A DNA stretch of 12,500 nucleotides from Anaeromyces robustus (GCA_002104895.1 MCFG01000675.1:1-12500), one strand, 5' to 3'. Positions 1 through 7,564 are shown, numbered from the stretch's first letter. Translations and numbers: made by a program. Notes: generated by a model not told the origin, from the letters alone.

Positions 1-175
1 AAATAAGTAGTATCAAAAGGTAGCTGACTAATTAAGGTAGATTATAATAAGAATTGACTGAGCAAGGTAGATTCCTAGAAAAAGGTAGCCGAGAATTCAG
101 AATAAGGTACTAGTCTTTAGGTAGCTTTGATTACGAAGGTATTGTGTTTGTTTCTTCCAATTTGGGCACTTTTAT
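1..175. repeat. Irregular AGGTA(G) motif cluster left of an LTR
   Basis: AGGTAG or a close variant (AGGTAC, AGGTAT) occurs seven times, near 18, 35, 65, 83, 105, 119 and 137, with uneven spacing of 14-32 bp. Every forward frame has stops and no protein is recognisable. The segment is visibly less AT-rich than the DNA to its right and directly abuts the U5 end of the minus-oriented LTR at 176. If that LTR is the 5' LTR of a minus-strand retrotransposon, this would be the start of its internal leader, read leftwards as repeated CTACCTT. That role is inference. Confidence 0.35.
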
Positions 176-404
176 TGTAACAATCCTAATGGAATAAGAT
201 TGTCTTTTGTTTTGTAACACAATAGGTTCGTAATAATATTTATAAGTAATTGAATTTGTTTTTTGAGATCTTGTTTTATTAATTTATTAAATTATTAAAA
301 TATTATTTATTAACAATTAGTAATGTAATATTTCAAATTACTTATAAACTAATTAGTTAATAAAAGTGCGATTTTAAAAAATATTTTCTTTGTAAAATTT
401 TACA

Positions 405-414
405 CCTATTTATA
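405..414 (-). promoter_or_regulatory. LTR TATA box
   Basis: TATAAATAGG on the minus strand, followed by TGTAAAA. The same string occurs at the equivalent place in the other three LTR copies that keep this region, although the surrounding DNA has diverged in two of them. That conservation supports a Pol II core promoter of the LTR. Confidence 0.6.
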
Positions 415-670
415 GTTTTTTCGGAAAAATAGTTTTAAAAATAAAAGTATATAAAAAATAATGAAAAATGCTAGAAACTTAGATTTTTCGATTGAAAATG
501 AATCTTATAGAAAAATAAAGAAATATTATAAAATTTTTTCTTAAAGTTTCTAATTTTATTCCATGCAATTCTATGAAGAAATACAGAAATAAAATACAGA
601 AACAAATACAGAATAAAATACAGAAATTTGTAATTAAATTTTAAAATAAAAATTTTTTTTTTATAAAATT

Positions 671-743
671 TGGAACTAGTGTGGGTCGAACCCAGAGCAT
701 TTGCCCTGATGGTCCTAGTGACTAACCACTAGGCCATGGTTAC
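671..743 (-). other. tRNA-like segment with A and B boxes inside LTR
   Basis: Read on the minus strand the segment runs GTAACCA, then TGGCCTAGTGG (a good A box), then about 33 nt, then GGTTCGACCC (a near-perfect B box), and ends CTAGTTCCA. It is not a normal tRNA: the T loop is two bases short, CCTAGTG/CACTAGG forms an abnormal arm, and the acceptor ends do not pair well. It is best read as tRNA-derived sequence or an internal Pol III-type promoter carried in the U3 part of the LTR. It differs by one base (ATTTGCCC instead of GTTTGCCC) from the copy at 3537-3609. Confidence 0.55.
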
Positions 744-771
744 TATTTTACTAATTCTAGGATTCGTTACA

Positions 772-1211
772 TCTGTATTTGTTTCTGTATTTTATTTCTG
801 TATTTCTTTATAGAATTACATGGAATGAAATTAGAAACTTTAAGAAAAAATTATATAATATTTCTTTATTTTTCTATGAGATTAATTTTATATCAAAATA
901 TCTTAGTTTCTAGTAATTTTTATTATTTTTTATGAACTTTTATTTTTAAAACTATTTTTCCGCAAAAAGTATAAATAGGTGTAAAATCTTTAGTTAAAAT
1001 ATTTTTCTTTGTGCTTTTATTCTTTTAATAACTTTCATATATATTAGTAATAATTAATTCATAAGTAGTTCGAAATACTACGAAGATTAGTTATTATTAA
1101 TTTTTAATAATTGTAAAGAACAGAAGTCCAACAATAATAATTCTTAATAAACTTAAAAACACCTCAATATTAGAAAATAAACAAGAATTATTGGACACAA
1201 ACAAACAACAG
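772..1211 (+). mobile_element. 5'-truncated gypsy LTR, plus orientation
   Basis: Starts at TCTGTATTTG, exactly at the end of the minus-oriented LTR, and is collinear with the middle and 3' part of the LTR at 3509-4105: CTGTATTT repeats, GAAACTTTAAG block, TATA box at 970-979, then an AT-rich U5-like tail. It lacks the first 120 or so bases, including the tRNA-like part. It is clearly diverged from the young LTR pair, so it is older. Its right boundary is uncertain. The sequence ACAAACAACAG then GTTAGTATC near 1211 could be the LTR/internal junction or simply a splice-donor-like string. Confidence 0.6.
970..979 (+). promoter_or_regulatory. LTR TATA box
   Basis: TATAAATAGG followed by TGTAAAA, at the place equivalent to 3867-3876 in the full LTR. 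It is retained in this old, truncated copy. Confidence 0.5.
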
Positions 1212-1494
1212 GTTAGTATCAAATAATTTTATTTATTTTATTATTTCTTTGTTAATAAAAACTCGAATTTTCAAATGAGAAAATTCTTGAATATTTATAA
1301 ACATTATTTCAAAATATTTTAATTACATTTTTCATGAGTTATTATATTCTAAATCTAATTGGTCTATTAACCTTTTTATAATAAAATAATATTATCATTT
1401 AATACACTTTATAATATATTAATATATAATAAAATAATAATAAAAAAATAAAATAATAAAATAGTAAAAAATAAAAATATAAATTTTAACAAAA
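1212..1494. other. AT-rich spacer, no gene seen
   Basis: Low-complexity A/T sequence with stops in all frames, between the truncated plus-strand LTR and the tRNA-like segment at 1495. It may include the decayed body of the LTR whose 5' terminus is at 1584, but I cannot align it convincingly to the other copies. Confidence 0.4.
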
Positions 1495-1584
1495 GGCATT
1501 CCTGTGTATTGAACCCAGGAATACTGAGCAGAGTTCTAGAGCTTAACGAGTAAGCCAACTCTATAATTTCTAGTATTCGTTACA
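1495..1584 (-). mobile_element. 5' end of a related LTR with a different tRNA-like segment
   Basis: On the minus strand it starts TGTAACGAATACTAG at 1584, matching the 5' terminus of the gypsy LTR (TGTAACGAATCCTAG). About 25 bp inside, it carries a second type of tRNA-like sequence (1562 down to 1495): TGGCTTACTCGTT resembles an A box, and GGGTTCAATAC, enclosed by the perfect arm ATTCCTG/CAGGAAT, resembles a T arm and B box. The rest of this LTR cannot be followed leftwards. Its terminus abuts the truncated LTR at 1585, which suggests a nested insertion. Confidence 0.5.
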
Positions 1585-1723
1585 ATTGGTTTTATAAGAA
1601 CTTGTTTTATTAGATTTATTAAAAGTAAAAATTTATTTATTTATTAATTAATTTTGTAATATTCTGAATTACTTATAATTAATTAATAAAATCGCGAAGA
1701 ATTAATCATTTAAAAATTTTACA

Positions 1724-1733
1724 CCTATTTATA
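1724..1733 (-). promoter_or_regulatory. LTR TATA box
   Basis: TATAAATAGG on the minus strand in the diverged LTR, at the same relative place as in the young copies. Confidence 0.48.
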
Positions 1734-1956
1734 CTTTTTACGGAAAAATAGTTTTCTTCGTAAAAAGTTGTTTAAAATTTCTAGAAACTTTTGATTAAAA
1801 TCTTATGGAAAAATTTAGAAAAATTTAATATAAAAGTTGTCTTAAAATTTTTGATTGTATTCTATTAATTTCTACGTAAAATACAGAAATAAAAATACAG
1901 AAATAAAATACAGAAATTCATAATAAAAATTTAAAAAATAAAATTTTTATAAAGTT

Positions 1957-2029
1957 TGTAACAAGTGTGAGTCGAACCCAGAGTGTTCGCCCAGATGGTC
2001 ATAGTGACTAACCACTAGACCATGGTTAC
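1957..2029 (-). other. tRNA-like segment inside diverged LTR
   Basis: Minus-strand copy of the A-box/B-box module. The A-box part reads TGGTCTAGTGG and the B-box part GGTTCGACTC. Both stay close to the consensus even though the rest of this LTR has drifted strongly from the young copies. T-loop shortening is the same as in the other copies, so it is the same derived module and not an independent tRNA. Confidence 0.5.
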
Positions 2030-2057
2030 TATTTTATTAATTGTGAGATTCGTTACA

Positions 2058-3226
2058 TTAAGGACTATGTGCGTTCTTGCGAAATTTGTTGCCGCTCAAA
2101 AGATACTAAACACAAACCTTATGGATTTTTAAAACCTTTGGAAATTCCAGACCGCCCTTGGACTTGCATTTCAATGGACTTCATAACAGATCTTCCCACT
2201 TCTAATGGATTTACTTGTATTCTTGTTATAGTAGACAGGTTCACTAAAATGGGTCATTTTATCCCTTTCTCTAATGTTCCTTCTTCTGAAGACACTGCTA
2301 AAGCATTTATGAACTCAGTATTTCGACTTCATGGACTTCCTAATGAAATTTTAACTGATAGAGGCACCCAATTCACCTCTAAATTCTGGACTTCCATTTG
2401 TAAATCTCTAAAAATCTCTACAACTTTTTCTTCACCATTTCATCATCAAACCAACGGTTTAACGGAGAGGGTGAACTCCGTTGTTGAACAATTTTTGAGA
2501 TGCTATTCAAACTTTAAAGGTTCAAACTGGTATGATTATCTATTTCTAGCTGAATTCTGTTACAATAATACAATCCAAGAATCACTAAAAATTTCTCCCT
2601 TTTATGCAAATTATGGTTATAACCCCCGTTTCTCTCCGGCTGTACCAAGCCCTATTGACGTACCTCGTGCAGAAGAATTAACAACAAACTTATCTGAGCT
2701 ATTCAAACAACTTAAGGAAAATTTAAAAAAAGCAAGCGCAAAACAAGAAAAATTCGCTAATAAGCACAGAATTCAACCTCCAGAATTTAAAGTAAATGAC
2801 AAGGTCTGGGTTAATAGTTCTCTTATCATTCGAAACAAAAACAAAAAGTTAAAACCAAGAAAATTAGGACCCTACAAAATCATAAAGAAAATTTCCCCTG
2901 TTTCATATAAAATAGAACTTCCTAATGATATTAGAATCCACCCAGTCATCCATGTCTCCGAACTTGAACCTTATTACGAAGATAAATTTGGCCGAAAACA
3001 AGAACCTCCACCACCAATTAAAATAAACGAAGAAGAAGAATACGAAGTCGAAGAAATCCTTGATAAAAGAAAACATTATGGTAAAATCCAATATCTTATA
3101 AAATGGAAAGGTTATCCTTTGTCTGAAGCATCTTGGGAACCAGAATCAAACCTGAATTGCCCAGAATTACTCAAAACTTTAACAAATCGAATTAGGAAAC
3201 TTAAAACTTCGAAAATGAATCTTTAA
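2058..3226 (+). CDS. Ty3/gypsy chromovirus pol, 3' fragment: integrase plus chromodomain
   Basis: Retrotransposon integrase, which inserts element cDNA into chromosomes; the chromodomain probably guides it to marked chromatin. The frame is open from the LTR junction (IKDYVRSCEICC, the tail of the HHCC zinc-binding domain) to TAA at 3224-3226. Numbering from the V codon at 2069, the DDE catalytic residues are D37 (MDFITDLP), D97 (LTDRGTQF) and E133 (NGLTERVN), with the typical 35-residue D-E spacing. A GPY/F-like motif (RKLGPYKI) is near 264-271. The chromodomain spans about 324-372, with YEVEEIL, YLIKWKGY and ASWEPESNL. There is no internal stop or frameshift. The N-terminal part (protease, RT, RNase H, first zinc ligands) is missing because an LTR lies immediately upstream, so no natural start exists; GTG at 2069 is not a credible start. 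Probably not expressed as a functional protein. Confidence 0.93.
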
Positions 3227-3496
3227 AAAATATATGATTATTATTATTATACATTAATTTTATTATTAATATCAATATCAAAACTATTAATATCAATATT
3301 TAATTATTACTTACTAATATCAATAAATTTATCAATATCAATATTTTCCTATTTATATTCATGTATTCTTTATTAATATCATGTAACTTATCAATATTCA
3401 TGTATCAATTTTTACACCTATAGTTTTAAAATTTTTGTTTAAAATTTTCTTAGTTTAGTTGAGCCTAATTTTAAGATTCGTCTGGTATCCAATCCT
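3227..3496 (+). other. 3' noncoding tail of the gypsy element
   Basis: Follows the pol stop codon. It is AT-rich and contains many copies of ATCAATATCA and ATTAATATCAATATC between 3262 and 3350. Later comes an LTR-like string, TTTTACACCTATAG (about 3410-3423), on the opposite strand to the LTR TATA region. No ORF is seen. It is the usual spacer between pol and the 3' LTR. Confidence 0.6.
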
Positions 3497-3508
3497 AGAG
3501 GAGGACCA
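3497..3508 (+). promoter_or_regulatory. Polypurine-type tract before the 3' LTR
   Basis: AGAGGAGGACCA lies immediately before the LTR start TGTAACG at 3509. Purine tracts at this spot serve as plus-strand primer in reverse transcription of LTR elements. The tract is short and ends in CCA rather than a pure purine run, but position and composition fit. Confidence 0.6.
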
Positions 3509-3536
3509 TGTAACGAATCCTAGAATTAGTAAAATA

Positions 3537-3609
3537 GTAACCATGGCCTAGTGGTTAGTCACTAGGACCATCAGGGCAAACGCTCTGGGTTCGACCCACA
3601 CTAGTTCCA
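3537..3609 (+). other. tRNA-like segment with A and B boxes inside the 3' LTR
   Basis: A box TGGCCTAGTGG at 3544-3554 and B box GGTTCGACCC from 3588, 44 bp apart, both in canonical order. The D-arm region forms CCTAGTG/CACTAGG, and TGGG-TTCGA-CCCA forms a shortened T arm. No proper acceptor stem or anticodon arm is seen, so I do not call a functional tRNA. It could act as an internal Pol III promoter or be the relic of a tRNA captured by the LTR. Confidence 0.55.
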
Positions 3610-3866
3610 AATTTTATAAAAAAAAAAATTTTTATTTTAAAATTTAATTACAAATTTCTGTATTTTATTCTGTATTTGTTTCTGTATTTTATTTCTGTAT
3701 TTCTTCATAGAATTGCATGGAATAAAATTAGAAACTTTAAGAAAAAATTTTATAATATTTCTTTATTTTTCTATAAGATTCATTTTCAATCGAAAAATCT
3801 AAGTTTCTAGCATTTTTCATTATTTTTTATATACTTTTATTTTTAAAACTATTTTTCCGAAAAAAC

Positions 3867-3876
3867 TATAAATAGG
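3867..3876 (+). promoter_or_regulatory. LTR TATA box
   Basis: TATAAATAGG followed by TGTAAAA, about 230 bp before the LTR end. Retained in all four LTR copies that cover this region. Confidence 0.6.
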
Positions 3877-4105
3877 TGTAAAATTTTACAAAGAAAATAT
3901 TTTTTAAAATCGCACTTTTATTAACTAATTAGTTTATAAGTAATTTGAAATATTACATTACTAATTGTTAATAAATAATATTTTAATAATTTAATAAATT
4001 AATAAAACAAGATCTCAAAAAACAAATTCAATTACTTATAAATATTATTACGAACCTATTGTGTTACAAAACAAAAGACAATCTTATTCCATTAGGATTG
4101 TTACA

Positions 4106-4395
4106 ATATAGGATGGTACAAATAAGTAACCAATCCATAAATAATTTAAATATAGTTTATTTACCCATAAATAAATATGGTTTTAGGATATTTCGCCACA
4201 AAAATATCATAGGGTAATAATATAGTTTATTAAAATAAATTAAGCTAGTATATACATAAGTGTATATAATTACAATTAATGAAAATAGATTTATAGTATA
4301 TAAAATATTAGTATATAATATAAAATAGTATTTAGTACACATATTCACCAGTAAACCAAATTATCTCTTACAGAATAATTAGGTTTAGGGGGGAG
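4106..4395 (+). other. Probable 3' internal remnant and polypurine tract of a copia-like element
   Basis: Noncoding AT-rich sequence between the gypsy LTR and the next LTR-like start. It ends in a G-rich purine tract, TTTAGGGGGGAG (4384-4395), directly before TGTTAGAATATG, the arrangement seen at the 3' LTR of Ty1/copia elements. No RNase H sequence can be read, so the upstream body is lost or too decayed. The small minus-strand frame here (4157-4348) has no recognisable domain. Confidence 0.5.
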
Positions 4396-4575
4396 TGTTA
4401 GAATATGTGAAATATGTGTTAAATGTATTAAAATGTATTGTATTAAATATAATGTATGAGCCACATTGTATGAATATAAAAGTATGTAATTTATATAATT
4501 TAAATATTTGTAACTCTTTATCATAAAAATATATTAATAAAGTTGACATAATATTAAACCCAATTAACTGACTGT
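4396..4575 (+). mobile_element. Copia-like LTR (probable 3' LTR)
   Basis: Begins TGTTAGAATATGTG right after a G-rich polypurine tract, a start typical of Ty1/copia LTRs. It contains a TATA-like string (GAATATAAAAG, about 4472-4482) and a polyadenylation-like AATAAA (about 4535). It ends somewhere between ACCCA at 4562 and the ATT microsatellite. No clear TAACA terminus is visible, so the right end is approximate. No matching 5' LTR or copia pol is in the window. Confidence 0.55.
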
Positions 4576-4583
4576 TAATAATA

Positions 4584-4665
<82 letters not shown>
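4584..4665. repeat. (ATT)n microsatellite
   Basis: About 82 bp of nearly uninterrupted ATT trinucleotide, starting right after the copia-like LTR. Confidence 0.95.
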
Positions 4666-4666
<1 letters not shown>

Positions 4667-4883
4667 GTATTTTTATTATTTTTGTATTTTCTATTTCATT
4701 GTATTTCATTTTATTTCATTTTCTTTAATTATTAATATTTGTATTTATTTATTTATTTATTTTATTTAGTTATTATATCTATTAGATTCATATTGTTTAA
4801 TATCAAGTATTAAATAAAAAAGAATACATGATTCATTAATAATTTAATTATTAATCAATGTTTATTATTATTATTTGTTATTT

Positions 4884-4917
<34 letters not shown>

Positions 4918-5438
4918 AATATGTCTTTTTTTTTTTTTCTTTCGATTTATCTTTGACTATAATTTTAATTTTTATATATTCATTTTTCCTTTTTTGTATA
5001 ATCAATTTAATGATTTATTTCCTTATTTGATCAATAAAAATTTTAGTAAAAATAAATAGAAAAAAAAAATTATTCACTATTCATTATTCATTTATTCATT
5101 TATTCATTCATTCATTATTCATTATTCATTATTAACTATTCATTATTAACTATTCATTATTAACTATTCATTATTATTATTATTTTGATTTTTTTTTCTT
5201 AAAAAAAATCTTCAGATGGACTGTTATAACTAAAAATCTTAACAGTATATACATTTATTTATCTATAAATTACTTGTAAAATAAAAAATAATAATATTAA
5301 TAATAATATTATCACTGAAATTATAATTATGTAATAAATAAAATCTTAATTTTAGTATTGTCTTTTATATATGTATTTATAATATTATTAATTATTGATA
5401 TTATAAAATATACTATATATCATAATATTAATAAATTA
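4666..5438. repeat. A/T low-complexity spacer with TTTA and TTCATTA repeats
   Basis: No gene is visible. It contains several (TTTA)n runs (about 4743-4763 and 4888-4915), T homopolymers, and a TTCATT array from about 5070 to 5175. In its right half the array becomes an imperfect 15-bp tandem (TATTCATTATTAAC) with three to four copies. Confidence 0.7.
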
Positions 5439-5638
5439 TTTATTAAATATAAAATGAACTTTTATTTTTTTTTTATCTTTTATTATATAATTTATATGTA
5501 ATGAATATTTTTTTTTTAATAAATAAGAAAAATTAATAAGTAATGAAAAATGAAATTATGTAATAAAATATTCATTACATATAAATTATATAATAAAAGA
5601 TGAAAAAAAAAATAAAAGTTCATTTTATATTTAATAAA
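5439..5638. repeat. 200-bp foldback element (long hairpin)
   Basis: The left arm (5439-5511) and right arm (5566-5638) are reverse complements over 73 bp with a single one-base indel next to a T10/A10 run, separated by a 54-bp loop. The arms start TTTATTAAATATAAAATG and include TATGTAATGAATATTTT next to the loop. The near-perfect pairing suggests a recent MITE-like insertion or a hairpin-forming rearrangement. No convincing target duplication is seen and no coding capacity is present. Confidence 0.8.
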
Positions 5639-5660
5639 CAAAGAATTTAAATATCTACTT

Positions 5661-5697
<37 letters not shown>

Positions 5698-6146
5698 TTA
5701 TTCTAAAAACAATTAATACATTAAAGGTAAAAAAAAAGTTTTTGATAACTTTTATGGTAATTACGAGTTTTATATTTGGTAAAAAACAATAATAAATCAA
5801 CTAATAAAAATAATAAAAATAAAAAAAAATAAAAAAAATTAAAAAAAAAATTATTAATAATCAAATCATCGTAATAATCATAATCAAATAATCCTTTGTT
5901 TTTATTTTATTATTAAAGTATTTATTTATTTATTTATTTATTTTATTTTTATTTATTTTTTTATTTATAAATTATTATATATTTAAAAAAACAAAACAAA
6001 AAAAAAATAATAAATAATAAAAAGGGCAATAAAAATTATAAATAATATAAAAAATAATAAACAATATCTATAATAATATTTTATATAATGATATAATGTA
6101 TTATTATAAAATGAAATGAATGATACTTGAATGTGAATGATTTAGT
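5639..6146. repeat. A/T low-complexity spacer
   Basis: (TTTA)n runs at about 5667-5699 and 5921-5943, A homopolymers and AATAAT-rich sequence. No gene and no recognised element. Confidence 0.6.
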
Positions 6147-6270
6147 TGTTATTTATTAAAAAAAATTTTCTATTCTTGATGTGAATTCTTATTATTTTTT
6201 CTTAATAAATAAAAATTAAATAATTAAATAATTCACATCAAGAATAGAAATTTTTTTTTTTACTTAACAA
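6147..6270. repeat. Inverted repeat with CTATTCTTGATGTGAATT arms
   Basis: TTCTATTCTTGATGTGAATT (about 6168-6187) is matched in reverse complement by AATTCACATCAAGAATAGAA (6230-6249). Weaker pairing extends outward through A/T runs to GTTATT and TTAAC. The loop is about 42 bp. It is probably a small foldback or MITE remnant. Confidence 0.65.
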
Positions 6271-6296
6271 AAAAAATTTTTTTTATTTTTTTTGTA

Positions 6297-6375
6297 ATAC
6301 TTTATTAGTTTGAAATTGTATTTTGAAAAATATAATTTCAAACTTTAATAAATAGAAAAAAAGTATTTTTTTATT
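6297..6375. repeat. Inverted repeat with AGTTTGAAAT arms
   Basis: TTTATTAGTTTGAAATTGTATTTT pairs with AATATAATTTCAAACTTTAATAAA around a very short loop near 6328. Outer AATACTT/AAGTATT extends the stem with mismatches. It lies only about 30 bp after the previous hairpin. Confidence 0.6.
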
Positions 6376-6436
6376 AAATGTACAAAAAAATTTATTTAAA
6401 TATAAGATTAAAAATTAAAATAAATTAATAAATTAA

Positions 6437-6467
<31 letters not shown>

Positions 6468-7444
6468 AAAAGTTTATTGAATATATTATATATTTAAAAA
6501 AAAATTTTAAAATGAATTATTAAAAAGTAATGTTTACTTTGAATCATTACTTTATAGATTTTACTATTAAAATAATACTTTTAAAAGCCTCTTTTTTTTA
6601 ATATTCCTTTATATTACTAATATTATTAATTTAAAAGTGTACTTTTAGTTAATATTAATATAAATGTAAATAAATAAATAAATGAAATTAAATATAATTA
6701 AATATATAATAGAATAATATAAAAAAGGTAATAAAAAAAAGGTAACTAAATAAATAAAAATGTAGAAATAATAATAATAATTAAAAAAAAAATAAAATAA
6801 AATACAGAAAAAAAAAGTAATGTATTAAGTCATTTAAGATTATAACTTTTTTTTTTCCTTTTTTTGACTAAAATTTCTGTAAATAAGTAAATAAATAAAT
6901 AAATATATAAATAAAATGAATGTTAGCATAAATTAAAGAGATGCCTTTTTTTTTTTTTTTTTTTTTTGTATTAAATAAATACATAGATAAAGATTTTTCT
7001 TGTTACAAGAGATACATAAAAAAAAACTTCATACTATGTGAATTAAACAAAAGAAAATAAGAAATATAAAAAAAAATAATTTAAAAGAAATAATAATTAA
7101 ATGAAATATTTTATTTATATTAAAATTATAAATTCTTTTTATTATTATTAATTATTATTATTAATTATATTATTATTAATTATTATTATTATTAATTATT
7201 ATTATTATTTTTTTATATAAATAAAAAAACAAAGAATAAAGAATAAAATTAAGGTTAAAAATATATATTATTTAATAAATGGTGTACTAAAATCATCTTA
7301 ATAAGTGGAAAAAAGTAATACAAAAATAAAAGAATATAAATAACTTATTTTTTTTTTAATAAATAAGAAAAAAAATTAGTACTTACTCTTAACATTTAGA
7401 TCGATCCATGTACACATTATACATACATTAAATAATTGGGAGAA
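6376..7444. repeat. A/T low-complexity spacer
   Basis: No gene visible. It contains (AAAT)n near 6430-6470, a T22 run at 6946-6967, ATT/TAATT-rich arrays at about 7138-7208 and a small hairpin AAAGTAATG/CATTACTTT around 6526-6552. A slightly more complex island, with GATCGATCCATGTACAC, lies at about 7396-7420, just before the TIR element at 7445. Confidence 0.6.
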
Positions 7445-7474
7445 GTGCATTTCGGAATCGTGCATTTCGGAATC
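7445..7474 (+). repeat. Left TIR: two tandem 15-mers
   Basis: Two exact head-to-tail copies of GTGCATTTCGGAATC. The same pair, inverted, closes the element at 8950-8979. Tandem motifs in transposon ends often serve as multiple transposase binding sites; that role is inferred. Confidence 0.8.
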
Positions 7475-7483
7475 GTACATTAT

Positions 7484-7522
7484 TGTATGTGGCTTGATGA
7501 TAAAATATTTTATAGCCACATT
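7484..7522. repeat. Hairpin inside the left end of the TIR element
   Basis: ATGTGGCT and AGCCACAT pair perfectly around an inner ATAAAATATTTTAT palindrome. TGTGGC is also present in the opposite end of the element. Confidence 0.55.
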
Positions 7523-7564
7523 TATCAAAAATAAATAAATAAATATATAAATAACTAAATAAAA

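Larger units (their letters stand above)
176..771 (-). mobile_element. Full-length Ty3/gypsy LTR, minus orientation
   Basis: This 596-bp unit begins (plus strand) with TGTAACAATCC and ends with GATTCGTTACA, so it is bounded by the 6-bp inverted termini TGTAAC/GTTACA. By eye it is the reverse complement of the LTR at 3509-4105 with only about two differences: one base in the tRNA-like part and one base in a T/A run near 655. Read on the minus strand it has the 5' terminus at 771, a tRNA-like segment, CTGTATTT repeats, a TATA box (405-414) and the U5 end at 176. The flanking 5 bp (TTTAT left, TCTGT right) do not match, so it is not a simple solo LTR with a target duplication. It may be the 5' LTR of an element running left out of the window. 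Confidence 0.82.
1585..2057 (-). mobile_element. Diverged gypsy LTR, U5 end truncated, minus orientation
   Basis: Collinear with the LTR at 176-771 but with many substitutions and indels. It keeps the AACTTGTTTTATTA region, the minus-strand TATA box (1724-1733), CTGTATTT-type repeats, the tRNA-like segment (1957-2029) and the exact 5' terminus TGTAACGAATC at 2057. The U5 end is missing: homology stops where another LTR terminus ends at 1584. The 2057 terminus joins directly to integrase coding sequence, so this LTR marks the point where the pol gene is cut. Confidence 0.68.
3509..4105 (+). mobile_element. 3' LTR of the gypsy chromovirus, full length
   Basis: This 597-bp LTR starts TGTAACGAATCC and ends GGATTGTTACA. 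Order on the plus strand: tRNA-like segment 3537-3609, CTGTATTT-type repeats about 3657-3702, TATA box 3867-3876, AT-rich R-U5 part. It sits correctly after pol and the purine tract, so it is assigned as the 3' LTR of the plus-strand element. It is almost identical to the inverted copy at 176-771, so both are young. Confidence 0.85.

Noticed and set aside
671-743. Functional tRNA gene
   Set aside because: A and B boxes are present, but the T loop is short, the acceptor ends do not pair and no standard anticodon arm is visible. The module recurs inside LTRs.
1200-1222. Intron boundary at CAG/GTTAGTATC
   Set aside because: It resembles a splice donor on the plus strand and, read in reverse, contains TACTAAC, but no exon is readable on either side. 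It is more likely an LTR/internal junction or chance.
2012-2068. Upstream in-frame extension of the integrase frame into the LTR
   Set aside because: The frame stays open to 2012, but this is LTR sequence in antisense and encodes nothing integrase-like. It is a chance read-through.
2903-3091. Minus-strand 62-residue frame inside the integrase gene
   Set aside because: It lies antisense to the well-supported integrase and chromodomain frame, is dominated by F and W from the complementary Glu/Pro-rich codons, and has no domain of its own.
4157-4348. Minus-strand 63-residue frame between two LTRs
   Set aside because: The Tyr/Ile/Leu-rich composition is what A/T spacer gives by chance. No motif is present and it lies in probable retroelement 3' noncoding DNA.
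4584-5175. CRISPR-like array from the evenly repeated units
   Set aside because: These are simple A/T microsatellites without unique spacers, in a eukaryotic context with introns.
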